A stretch of 40,189 nt of DNA, taken from contig DAHVAK010000276.1 in assembly GCA_027314665.1 (NCBI GenBank), positions 1 through 40,189 on the forward strand, in the 5' to 3' direction. The notes beneath the pieces were generated by a model. That model saw nothing but the letters and a program-made list of their open reading frames with translations. It made no database searches and had not been told where the DNA came from. Position 1 is the stretch's first letter. Every line of letters starts with the position of its first letter. Position numbers and translations under genes: made by a program. The stretch comes from Spirochaetales bacterium. Lineage in GTDB: Bacteria; Spirochaetota; Spirochaetia; DAHUYW01. Shown here one piece after another: positions 6,836 through 14,310 of this stretch.

Positions 6836-8545
6836 TCACGAGCCGAACGAATCATTTCCCTTGTTCTTGAGAAAGTCACCGAGGGTGACGGTCGATTCAT
6901 CCTGCTCGTCGTGGATGTACTTCGCCATCTCGTCGCGCTGCAGGCTGCGCAGGTACTCGCGAATGGACAGAGAGAGACGCTGGCCGCTCACGTTGATGTC
7001 GGTCACGACCGCCTTGACCTTGTCGCCCTTCTTGAACTTTGCGAGCGCTGCTTCCTCGGTCTCATCGGGCGGCTGTCCCAGGTTGCTCTTGCTGATGAGC
7101 CCTTCGATGTCGCCGAAAGCCCGGACAAACACGCCGAAGTCCGTGACGCTCGTGATCTCCCCCTCGACGACGCTTCCCTTCGGGTAGGTGGCGAGCAGAG
7201 ACTTCCATGGGTCGTCGGAGAGCTGCTTGAGGCCGAGGCGAATGCGGCGATTCTCGTGGTCGACCTCGATGACCTTCGCTTCGATCTGATCGTCGACCTT
7301 GAGCACGGAGGCCGGGTTCTTGACCTTCTTGGTCCAGGACAGATCGTCGGCATGCAGGAATCCGTCGATCCCCTCCTCCAGCTCCACGAAGGCCCCGGCA
7401 TTGGTCACCTTCTTGACCACGCCCGTCACGCGCTTGTCGACCGGATAGCGCTCCTCGATCGTGTCCCACGGATTCTGGTGGACCTGCTTCAGGCCGAGCG
7501 ACACCCTTCCCTGCTCGATGTCGTAGCCGAGGATCTTCGCATCGACATCGTCGCCGACCTTCAGGATTTCTTTCGGATGGTTGACCCGCTTGACCCAAGA
7601 AAGCTCGGAGATGTGGGCGAGCCCTTCGATGCCCTCCTCGATCTCGATGAAGGCGCCGAAGTCGGTAAGCTTGGTGACCCGCCCGCGAACGGTGTCGTCC
7701 ACGTGGTACTTTTGCTCGAAGAGGGTCCAGGGATTGGGGGTGAAGTGCTTGAGGGAGAGATTGATCTTCTTGTTTTCCTGGTCAAGCTTGATGATGACCA
7801 GCTCGATCTTCTGTCCCTTCTTGACGTAGTCTTTCGGACGCGTCACGTGGCCCCAGCTCATGTCGTTGATGTGCAGCAGCCCGTCAAATCCTCCGAGATC
7901 GATGAAGGCGCCGAAGGAGGTGAAGCTCTTGACCGTCCCTTCGACGACGTCGCCGACCGTGCGGGTGGCAAAAAAGGCCGTCCTCGTCCGCTCGACCTCC
8001 CCTTCCAGCCAAGCCCGGCGAGAGAGGACGATCTTCACCTTGTTGTCGCTGTAGAGGCGCTCGATGAGGAACTTCGAAGCGATCCCGACGTATTTCTCGG
8101 GATCCTCGACCCGTACGATGTCCGCCTTGGAGATGGGATTGAAGGCGATGACCCCGAAGCCGAGGTCGACCTCGAAGCCGCCCTTGTTGGTGCGGATGAA
8201 CTTCCCGTCTATCGGCTGGTTGTCCTGGTAGGCTTGGCGCAGCTTCTTCCAGAAGAGCTTGACGTCGGCCTTGTTCTTGGAGACGACGACCGCCCCCGAC
8301 TTGCCCTCTTTGTGCACGAGGACGACGCTCACGATGTCGCCGAGCTGCGGCTTCTCCAAGAACTCGCCGATGGGAATCTTGCCCTCGGATTTGTATCCGA
8401 CATCGACAAATACGCTTTCCGGTCCGATCTCGACGACCTTGCCGTCGATAAGCTGTCCTTCCTCCAGGTCTTCGAATGACTTCAGGTATTCTTCTTGTAG
8501 TGCTGTTGGGTTTTGTGCTTCGCTCATAGACTCTCTGTCTGCCAT
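6836..8545 (-). CDS. rpsA: 30S ribosomal protein S1
   Basis: 569 residues containing six S1 (OB-fold) repeats, the full set of a proteobacterial-type S1. The last four are the clearest: GTVKSFTSFGAFIDLGG, GRVTKLTDFGAFIEIEEG, GVVKKVTNAGAFVELEEG and GEITSVTDFGVFV. The protein binds mRNA and helps load it on the 30S subunit. The first ATG (8545) overlaps the cmk stop as TAATG. A second ATG six codons later (8527) has a purine-rich stretch before it and could be the true start. From memory, T. pallidum has cmk and rpsA fused into one reading frame; here they are separate but overlap by one base. Confidence 0.96.
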   Translation of the reverse strand: MADRESMSEAQNPTALQEEYLKSFEDLEEGQLIDGKVVEIGPESVFVDVGYKSEGKIPIGEFLEKPQLGDIVSVVLVHKEGKSGAVVVSKNKADVKLFWKKLRQAYQDNQPIDGKFIRTNKGGFEVDLGFGVIAFNPISKADIVRVEDPEKYVGIASKFLIERLYSDNKVKIVLSRRAWLEGEVERTRTAFFATRTVGDVVEGTVKSFTSFGAFIDLGGFDGLLHINDMSWGHVTRPKDYVKKGQKIELVIIKLDQENKKINLSLKHFTPNPWTLFEQKYHVDDTVRGRVTKLTDFGAFIEIEEGIEGLAHISELSWVKRVNHPKEILKVGDDVDAKILGYDIEQGRVSLGLKQVHQNPWDTIEERYPVDKRVTGVVKKVTNAGAFVELEEGIDGFLHADDLSWTKKVKNPASVLKVDDQIEAKVIEVDHENRRIRLGLKQLSDDPWKSLLATYPKGSVVEGEITSVTDFGVFVRAFGDIEGLISKSNLGQPPDETEEAALAKFKKGDKVKAVVTDINVSGQRLSLSIREYLRSLQRDEMAKYIHDEQDESTVTLGDFLKNKGNDSFGS

Positions 8546-9210
8546 TATGTGAACCGACTCCTGGACGATAGCGACCTGAGCTTGCGGATTTTTCGTATCA
8601 CTCTCTCACAAACTTCATCTATGGTCAAGTCCGAGGAGTCCAGGTAGAGGGCGTCCTCCGCGATCTTGAGGCTCCCGACGGGCTTGCTCTTGTCGATTTC
8701 GTCGCGTTTTCGAATGTTCTCCTCGATCTCGGGGAGAGAAAGGGAGCTGACTCCCTGCTCAAAGCGCCTCTTCGCCCGCATTCGGATGGAGGCGTCGAGG
8801 TAGATCTTGACGTCGGCGCTGGGAAACACCGCGGTCCCGATGTCGCGCCCCTCGACAATCACGTCGAGCCCTTGGGCCGCCTGCCGAAGCCTGCTGTTCA
8901 CGATGGAGCGCACCTCGGGGATGGCGGAGTGCTGGGCGACCCAGCGGTCGACCCGATCCGCGTGGAGCTCCTGCTCCGCGTCTTTCCCCTCGACGCGAAT
9001 CCTTCCGCCGACGATCTCGACCGACGCCGTGCGGGCGACCGCGAGCACTCCCGCAGGGTCGGTCGGATCGGCTCCCGCATCGAGCACCGCAAGGGTTATC
9101 GCGCGATAGAAGTTCCCCGAATTGATGTAGAGGAGATTCTCCGCGCCGGCGACCGCTCGCGCTACAGTGCTCTTGCCGGCTCCGGCCGGGCCGTCAATGG
9201 CGACGACCAT
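8545..9210 (-). CDS. cmk: Cytidylate kinase
   Basis: 221 residues. Phosphorylates CMP and dCMP with ATP. The P-loop IDGPAGAGKST sits at the very start. The substrate region shows NSGNFYRAITL (usually a TGxxYRA motif), VEGRDIGTAVFPSADVKIY (the GRDIGT motif) and FEQGVSSLSLPEIEENI in the lid region. ATG 9210 was chosen because it has an AAGGAAGG ribosome site and places the P-loop at the N-terminus as in the family. The open frame extends 27 codons further upstream without family-like sequence. It overlaps the pseudouridine synthase gene by 17 bases and rpsA by one base. Confidence 0.95.
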   Translation of the reverse strand: MVVAIDGPAGAGKSTVARAVAGAENLLYINSGNFYRAITLAVLDAGADPTDPAGVLAVARTASVEIVGGRIRVEGKDAEQELHADRVDRWVAQHSAIPEVRSIVNSRLRQAAQGLDVIVEGRDIGTAVFPSADVKIYLDASIRMRAKRRFEQGVSSLSLPEIEENIRKRDEIDKSKPVGSLKIAEDALYLDSSDLTIDEVCERVIRKIRKLRSLSSRSRFT

Positions 9211-9955
9211 CGACCTTCCTTGGAGGATTGAGCAGCCAGGCGACCTCCTTGGGCGTGAGGGCTCGGTGGGCGCCCGGCGAGAGGTGTCCAAGCTCGACGA
9301 TCCCGACGCGAAGGCGATGAACCCGCGTCACGGCGATGCGGTGCGCCGTGAAGAGGTTCCTGATCTCGCGGTTCTTGCCTTCGGCAAGGACGATCTCGAC
9401 CCTTGTCGAGCTGCGCTGTCGGTAGCGCAGGATGCGGTAGTCGACCCCGTCGACCTCGACCCCGTGGACGAAGCGGGCGAGAAGCTCCTCGGGGACCGGG
9501 AGCTTCGTCTCGACCAGGTACTCCTTTTCGATGCTCGAGGAGGGATGCCCCACCTTGCGCGCGAGCTCCCCGTCGTTGGTAAAGAGGATGAGCCCCGAGG
9601 AAAGATAGTCGAGCCTTCCGATCGAGAACAGGCGGCCTCCGTAGCGGTCGCGCAGCAGATCGATGGCGAGGGGCCTGCCCTGCGGGTCGCTGTTCGTGCA
9701 GATGTAGCCGCGGGGCTTGTGGAGGGCGACGGAGATCGCCTTCCCCGCCGGACGGAGGGTCTTGCCGTCAAGGAGCACCCGGTCCCCCGGCAGGACGCGG
9801 AGGCCCATCTCGCGTACGACGCTCCCGTTGACGCGGACGCGACCCTCCGCGATGAGTGCCTCGCAGGCCCGCCGCGAGGCGACGCCGCAGCGCGCCATGT
9901 GGAGTTGGAGCCGAACGCCCCGCGTCCCCTCTTCGAGGCTCTTGCTACTCCCCAT
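9194..9955 (-). CDS. rluB: RluB/RsuA-type ribosomal RNA pseudouridine synthase
   Basis: 253 residues from ATG 9955; a TTG three codons upstream (9964) is possible, but the GAGAGG site fits the ATG better. An N-terminal S4 RNA-binding domain (RLQLHMARCGVASRRACE, EGRVRVNGSVV) is followed by the synthase domain. Its catalytic Asp lies in IGRLDYLSSGLILFTNDG, where the family usually has a Thr two residues after the Asp-Tyr pair. LHKPRGYICTNSDPQGR and EGKNREIRNLF are also typical. By homology it would modify 23S rRNA (RluB class), although RsuA (16S) cannot be excluded. It overlaps scpB by 11 bases; a gene order of scpA-scpB-pseudouridine synthase is common. Confidence 0.9.
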   Translation of the reverse strand: MGSSKSLEEGTRGVRLQLHMARCGVASRRACEALIAEGRVRVNGSVVREMGLRVLPGDRVLLDGKTLRPAGKAISVALHKPRGYICTNSDPQGRPLAIDLLRDRYGGRLFSIGRLDYLSSGLILFTNDGELARKVGHPSSSIEKEYLVETKLPVPEELLARFVHGVEVDGVDYRILRYRQRSSTRVEIVLAEGKNREIRNLFTAHRIAVTRVHRLRVGIVELGHLSPGAHRALTPKEVAWLLNPPRKVDGRRH

Positions 9956-10487
9956 CGAGTTCAAACCTCTCGCGGTTCAGATCGTCGAGCTTGGGAAGGT
10001 CGGCGATGCTGCTCAAGCGGAAGGCCGAAAGGAACTCCTTGGTCGTTCCATACTGGGTGGGCCGGCCGGGAGCATCCTTCTTGCCCACGTCCCGGATGAA
10101 GCCGCGGTCGAGCAGGCTCTTGATCATCCCATCGGCGGAGACGCCGCGAAGGCTCTCGATCTCGCCCTTCGTGATGGGTTGGGAATAGGCAATGATCGCA
10201 AGGGTCTCGAGGGCGGCGCGGGACAGCCGATTCTCGTTCTTCTTGCCGTACCGCTCCCGTAGCGACTCCCAGAGCGCGCTCTTGGGCGCGAGCATGTAGC
10301 CGCCGGCGATCTCGATGAGGGCGATCCCATGCAGCTCTCCCTCGTAGTGGGCGCGAAGCTCCGCAAGGGCCTGGACCACCACCTCGCGCGCGAGCCCGGT
10401 GGTCGCCGCGAGCCCCTTGAGGTCGATCGGCTCGCTCTCCAGGAAAAGGACGGCCTCGACGAGCCCGATCTCGGTCTCCAGGCTCAT
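9945..10487 (-). CDS. scpB: Segregation and condensation protein B
   Basis: 180 residues, two winged-helix domains. Recognisable pieces are GLVEAVLFLESEPI at the N-terminus, then ALETLAIIAYSQPITKGEIE, LRGVSADGMIKSLLDRGFI and GRPTQYGTTKEFLSAF. ScpB forms the kleisin complex with ScpA and SMC that compacts and separates chromosomes. It starts in an ATGA overlap with the end of scpA, which suggests coupled translation in the 1:2 kleisin complex. Length is normal for the family. Confidence 0.95.
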   Translation of the reverse strand: MSLETEIGLVEAVLFLESEPIDLKGLAATTGLAREVVVQALAELRAHYEGELHGIALIEIAGGYMLAPKSALWESLRERYGKKNENRLSRAALETLAIIAYSQPITKGEIESLRGVSADGMIKSLLDRGFIRDVGKKDAPGRPTQYGTTKEFLSAFRLSSIADLPKLDDLNRERFELDGE

Positions 10488-11239
10488 GCGCTTTCTCCCG
10501 TGGCAGCGGGTACGGGATGGGCCCGTACCCGGATGTCGCCGAAGAGCCGATTCTGAAAGACCGCAATCCGGCGAAGCTTCACCGCCTCGAGGATGGCAAG
10601 GAAGGCGCAGATGACCTCGAGGGGGGAGTCGGTGCGGACGACGAGGTCGGTGAAGAGGAACTCGCCCTTCGTTTCGAGGAGCTCGGTAATAAGGCTGATC
10701 TTCTCATTAACCGTGATCTCCTCGTAGAGGTCGAAGATGCGCTCCGAGGAGAGCGAGGTCATCATTGTCGCAAAGGTCTTCAGCAGATCCCAGACATCGA
10801 TCTGCTCCCAGAGGTCATCGTCGTCGGGAAAGGGGAGAATGCGCTGCTTGCGCTTGCGCTCGATGACCCACTCCGCCTCGCGCTCCTTTTCGGCAATCAG
10901 CTCGGACATCTTCTTGTACTTCTGATACTCGATGAGACGCTCAACGAGCTCCTGGCGGGGATCGGCGAACTCCTCGTCCATCTCCACCTCGATCGGCAGG
11001 AGCATCTGCGACTTGATGTGGAGGAGCGTCGCCGCGAGAAGGTAGAACTCGGTCAGATTGTCGAGGTTTGCCTTCGTCGCGTACGATAGGAAGTCGAGAT
11101 ACTGCTCGGTTATCTGGGCGATTGGGATGTCGTAGATGTTGACCTCGTTCTTCTTGATCAAGAAGAGCAGCAGGTCAAGCGGCCCCTCGAACTCGCCGAG
11201 CCTAAAATACTGCTTCTCGATCCGTTCTTGGTCGTCCAT
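10484..11239 (-). CDS. scpA: Segregation and condensation protein A (kleisin)
   Basis: 251 residues. The N-terminal kleisin signature is clear: FEGPLDLLLFLIKKNEVNIY, IPIAQITEQYLDFL and LTEFYLLAATLLHIKSQML. The C-terminal winged helix is near 185-240. It bridges SMC heads together with ScpB. The start at ATG 11239 lies 28 bases after the folK stop. Only a weak ribosome site is visible, so some translational coupling to folK may occur. Confidence 0.95.
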   Translation of the reverse strand: MDDQERIEKQYFRLGEFEGPLDLLLFLIKKNEVNIYDIPIAQITEQYLDFLSYATKANLDNLTEFYLLAATLLHIKSQMLLPIEVEMDEEFADPRQELVERLIEYQKYKKMSELIAEKEREAEWVIERKRKQRILPFPDDDDLWEQIDVWDLLKTFATMMTSLSSERIFDLYEEITVNEKISLITELLETKGEFLFTDLVVRTDSPLEVICAFLAILEAVKLRRIAVFQNRLFGDIRVRAHPVPAATGESA

Positions 11240-11267
11240 CGCTGTCCGCTGGGTGAGCTATCAAGGT

Positions 11268-11771
11268 TCAGTGACTATAGCGTGTCACCCCGAAGTAGTA
11301 AATACCCTGGGGCGGGAGCTCGGCAAGATGGTCGGCGAAGGGCACGGACTGGGCGGGATCGAGCAGCTCGGGAGCGAGCTCGAGGAGGGGAACGAGGACG
11401 AACTTGCGAAGGTGCATGCTCGGGTGCGGGACCACGAGGCGCTCTTCGGCAATGACCTGCGATCCGTAGAGGAGGAGGTCGACATCGATCGATCGGGGCC
11501 CCTTCGGTCGTTCGCGCGCTCGGTCGCGCCCAAGGGCGGCCTCGATCGCGTGGAGCGAGTCAAGCAGCGCGAGTGGCGCAAGAGCCGTGCGGCCGGTCAC
11601 GACCGTGTTGAGAAAGGGGGGCTGATCGACTACCTCTTGGGGGGAGGTCTCGTAGAGGGATGCGCTGCGGATCTCGAGGAGAACGCGGGAAAGCAGCTCG
11701 CAGGCGCGCACGAGGTTCTCCTCGCGCGCACCGACATTCGAGCCGAGCCCGAGGTAGACCTGGGTCGTCAG
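11268..11771 (-). CDS. folK: 2-amino-4-hydroxy-6-hydroxymethyldihydropteridine diphosphokinase (HPPK), CTG start
   Basis: 167 residues. Folate pathway enzyme that transfers pyrophosphate from ATP to the pterin alcohol. Motifs: [13 protein letters not shown] at the N-terminus, [22 protein letters not shown] (metal-binding Asp pair) and [19 protein letters not shown]. The conserved LGSN block lies upstream of the first GTG (11711). No ATG, GTG or TTG precedes it in frame. The best start is therefore CTG 11771, which overlaps the recA stop as CTGA and has a GGGGAGGGCGAG site at the right distance. Starting at GTG 11711 would remove the first strand and the pterin-binding Asn. Confidence 0.88.
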   Translation of the reverse strand: MTTQVYLGLGSNVGAREENLVRACELLSRVLLEIRSASLYETSPQEVVDQPPFLNTVVTGRTALAPLALLDSLHAIEAALGRDRARERPKGPRSIDVDLLLYGSQVIAEERLVVPHPSMHLRKFVLVPLLELAPELLDPAQSVPFADHLAELPPQGIYYFGVTRYSH

Positions 11772-13021
11772 AACAGCTCGCCCTCCCCGCTGTCGGGGTC
11801 ATCGTCGGAGAACTCTTGGGGAGCGGCTCGCACCGGCTTCGGGATCGGTTTGGGATTGGCGCGGGACTGTAACTGTCGGGAAGCGGGCGAAGAAGCCGCG
11901 GCGGGGGAAGCGATGGCGGCGGGCTCCTGCTCGGCAACCGCGGAGGCCTGAGGGGGCGGAGCGCCTCCTGCGGGCTCCTGAAGGGCGAAGATCTGCGCGC
12001 GCACCTTGTCTTCGATTGCCTTGGCAATATCGGGGTTGCCCTCGAGGAAGAGCTTCGCGTTGTCCCTTCCCTGTCCGATCCGTTCCTCGCCGTAGGAGTA
12101 CCAGCTTCCGCTCTTCTGCACGATCTCATAGCGGAGCGCCGCATCCAGCAGGCTCCCGCTCCAGGAGATGCCCCTGCCGAAGGTCATCTCGAGCTCAGCC
12201 TTTCGGAACGGGGGAGCGACCTTGTTCTTCACGACCTTGACCCGAACGATGTTGCCGGTGGCCTCGTCAGTCCCCTTCATGATCGTCTCGACCTTGCGCA
12301 CCTCGAGCCGGATGGAGGCGTAGAACTTCAGGGCCTTGCCGCCGGTGGTCGTCTCGGGGTTGCCGAACATCACGCCGATCTTCATGCGGATTTGATTGAT
12401 GAAGATTAGGCAGCAGCCGGACTTGGAGATGGTCGCCGTGAGCTTGCGAAGGGCCTGGCTCATGAGCCGCGCCTGGAGGCCCATGTGCGAGTCTCCCATC
12501 TCCCCTTCGATCTCGGCCTGGGGGGTGAGGGCCGCCACGGAGTCGACCACGATGACGTCGACCGCGCCCGAGCGCACCAGCGACTCGGCGATCTCGAGGG
12601 CCTGCTCGCCGGTATCCGGCTGGGAGACCCACAGCTCGTCGATGTTGACCCCGAGGTTCCTCGCGTAGATCGGATCGAGGGCGTGCTCGGCGTCGATGAA
12701 GGCGGCGATCCCTCCCTTCTTCTGGGATTCGGCGATGGCGTGGAGGGCGAGGGTCGTCTTTCCGGAGGATTCGGGGCCGTAGATCTCGACGATGCGCCCC
12801 TTGGGATAGCCCCCGATTCCGAGCGCCGCGTCCAGGAGGATGGAGCCCGAGGGGATGACCTCCATCGTCATGTCCGCGCTTCGAGCACCGAGCTTCATGA
12901 TCGAGCCCTTGCCGAACTGTTTTTCGATCTGAAGCCGCGCCGCCTCAATGGCCTTGGACTTCTCTTCCATGTCCTGGTTCTGAAGATTAGGAGTCGGCGG
13001 GATGCTCGCCTTTTTTGCCAT
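11768..13021 (-). CDS. recA: Recombinase RecA with extended C-terminal tail
   Basis: 417 residues, against ~350 usually. It catalyses strand exchange and co-activates the SOS response where one exists. The core is canonical: [12 protein letters not shown], Walker A GPESSGKT at 82-89, DAEHALDP, the [20 protein letters not shown] loop and [12 protein letters not shown]. After the usual C-terminal domain there is a ~70-residue Ala/Pro/Gln-rich linker ending in an acidic tip ([13 protein letters not shown]). A GGCAGGAGG ribosome site lies before ATG 13021, and a promoter lies 54-81 bases upstream. It heads the long minus-strand run and overlaps folK. No LexA-type operator of the Bacillus or E. 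coli form was seen upstream. Confidence 0.98.
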   Translation of the reverse strand: MAKKASIPPTPNLQNQDMEEKSKAIEAARLQIEKQFGKGSIMKLGARSADMTMEVIPSGSILLDAALGIGGYPKGRIVEIYGPESSGKTTLALHAIAESQKKGGIAAFIDAEHALDPIYARNLGVNIDELWVSQPDTGEQALEIAESLVRSGAVDVIVVDSVAALTPQAEIEGEMGDSHMGLQARLMSQALRKLTATISKSGCCLIFINQIRMKIGVMFGNPETTTGGKALKFYASIRLEVRKVETIMKGTDEATGNIVRVKVVKNKVAPPFRKAELEMTFGRGISWSGSLLDAALRYEIVQKSGSWYSYGEERIGQGRDNAKLFLEGNPDIAKAIEDKVRAQIFALQEPAGGAPPPQASAVAEQEPAAIASPAAASSPASRQLQSRANPKPIPKPVRAAPQEFSDDDPDSGEGELF

Positions 13022-13074
13022 TGTCAGGGACCTCCTGCCCCATTAGAACGCCCACACCACACTGTTTGCTTCAT

Positions 13075-13102
13075 AGTATAGGCCGGTGTTTGGCGAGGTC
13101 AA
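13075..13102 (-). promoter_or_regulatory. Sigma-70-type promoter for recA operon
   Basis: On the minus strand: -35 TTGACC (13102-13097), a 16 bp spacer, and -10 TATACT (13080-13075). The expected transcript start near 13068 gives a leader of about 45 bases before recA. The -35 box is only 23 bases from the start codon of the divergent gene at 13126, so the two transcription units may interfere. Confidence 0.7.
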
Positions 13103-13125
13103 GAAGGCCGATACTGAAAACGGGT

Positions 13126-13815
13126 ATGAAGAGGCGCTTTCTGCTGTCATTCGCTGTTTTCGTCGCGCTGTCCGCCGAGCTCCTCTCCGCGCAGGGCGGA
13201 GGGGGCGCCGCCTCCGCCGTCACGCAGCTCGTCAGGGATTCGAACGCCTCGGCGAACGGCCTCATCCTCTCGATGATGAGCGAGGGGAATCTCACCCAGT
13301 CCCTCGAGATCGCGCGGGCCCTTGGCGAGCGGCGCGACCCCTACATCGGGAACATCCTCGCCGGGATCGCGAGCGGCGCCCACGGGAAGGACGGATATCT
13401 GGCGGAGCTGCGCCTGCGCGTGCTCCTCATGGGCTTCTTCACGGGGGGCGACTTCCTTCGCGGGCGCGTCGAGTCTGCGCGGCTCGCTCCGAACGCCGCC
13501 GAGGTGAAGAGCCTCGTGCTGCGCCTCCCGGATTTCGAGGACCCCGTCCTGAAGGCCGAGCTCTTGGGGCTCGCCATTGAGGCTGCTCCCCGAGAGGCGG
13601 CGAAGCTCGCGGCCGGGGAGGGGGTCTACCTTCATGCCCTGCTTCGAAGCGGCGGCGGCCTTCTCGCCCCCGAGCGCAGAGAGGAGGCCCTCGCCTACCT
13701 GGGGCTGGTGGGCCGGCTGAAGGATCCGGTGCTCATCGAGCAGACGATAGGACTCATCGCCGCTTCGCGGGATCCGGAGTTCGTACGGAGGGCCCGCGCG
13801 GTGAGCGGCGGCTAG
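13126..13815 (+). CDS. Exported helical-repeat protein of unknown function
   Basis: 229 residues. ATG 13126 is followed by a typical signal peptide (MKRRFLLSFAVFVALSAELL) with likely cleavage after LSA near residue 22. The mature part is helical and Ala/Leu/Arg-rich, with HEAT-like pieces (LEIARALGERRDPYIGNIL, VLKAELLGLAIEAAPREA, LGLVGRLKDPVLIEQTIG). These suggest a small periplasmic repeat scaffold, in keeping with the HEAT protein at 22686-24209. The open frame reaches back to 13015 but the upstream part is not protein-like. The ribosome site is weak. It is divergent from recA and convergent with dtd. I do not recognise a named family. Confidence 0.75.
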   Translation: MKRRFLLSFAVFVALSAELLSAQGGGGAASAVTQLVRDSNASANGLILSMMSEGNLTQSLEIARALGERRDPYIGNILAGIASGAHGKDGYLAELRLRVLLMGFFTGGDFLRGRVESARLAPNAAEVKSLVLRLPDFEDPVLKAELLGLAIEAAPREAAKLAAGEGVYLHALLRSGGGLLAPERREEALAYLGLVGRLKDPVLIEQTIGLIAASRDPEFVRRARAVSGG

Positions 13816-13860
13816 CCGGAAGGGCTTTCGCAGCGGAGCGAATGCGGCGTCATGACTTCG

Positions 13861-14310
13861 CTAGAAGAGCTTCTTGGAATCGAGGAGGATCGTCACCGGC
13901 CCGCGGTTGGTGTAGGTGACGTCCATGGAGGCGCCGAAACGTCCGGCCTGGGGCGCGATTCCCTTCGCCGCAAGCAGCTCGAGAAAGCGCAGATACAGCG
14001 GTTCCGCCGCGGCGGGAGAGGCCGCCGCGTCATAGGAGGGGCGCCTTCCCTTGCGCGCGTCGGCGTGCAGGGTGAACTGGGACACGACGAGAAGCCCCAT
14101 GCCGGCGCTGAGGGCCGAAAGGTTCATCCTGCCCGATTCGTCGGGGAAGATCCGGAGATTGACGATCTTGTCGGCGAGGTAGTCAGCGTCTCGCTCGTCG
14201 TCGGCGGGCTCGATGCTCACGTAGGCGAGGGCTCCCTCTTCGATCCGGGCGACGAGCTCCCCATGCACGGCCACGGAACATGAGGCCACCCGCTGGACGA
14301 CGGCGCGCAT
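13861..14310 (-). CDS. dtd: D-aminoacyl-tRNA deacylase
   Basis: 149 residues, the standard length. It removes D-amino acids (and Gly) from mischarged tRNA. Motifs: MRAVVQRVASCSV at the start, the catalytic SQFTL block (VVSQFTLHADARKGRRPSY), and near the C-terminus a GPVT block written TNRGPVTILLDS; the cis Gly-Pro is present. ATG 14310 overlaps the stop of the TPR gene (TGATG). The 45-base gap to the convergent exported protein shows no convincing terminator. Confidence 0.95.
   Translation of the reverse strand: MRAVVQRVASCSVAVHGELVARIEEGALAYVSIEPADDERDADYLADKIVNLRIFPDESGRMNLSALSAGMGLLVVSQFTLHADARKGRRPSYDAAASPAAAEPLYLRFLELLAAKGIAPQAGRFGASMDVTYTNRGPVTILLDSKKLF

Noticed and set aside
5297-8479. 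1060-codon open frame on the plus strand
   Set aside because: It lies exactly antisense to rpsA and the sigma-54 activator and is rich in Asp, Glu, Leu, Val and Gly, as expected from codon bias in a high-GC genome. The minus strand carries complete, motif-bearing proteins.
13022-13125. LexA operator upstream of recA
   Set aside because: Neither a GAAC-N4-GTTC nor a CTG-N10-CAG site was found; other LexA site types cannot be ruled out by eye.
13816-13860. Terminator between the exported protein and dtd
   Set aside because: Short GC repeats only; no stable stem with a U-run on either strand.
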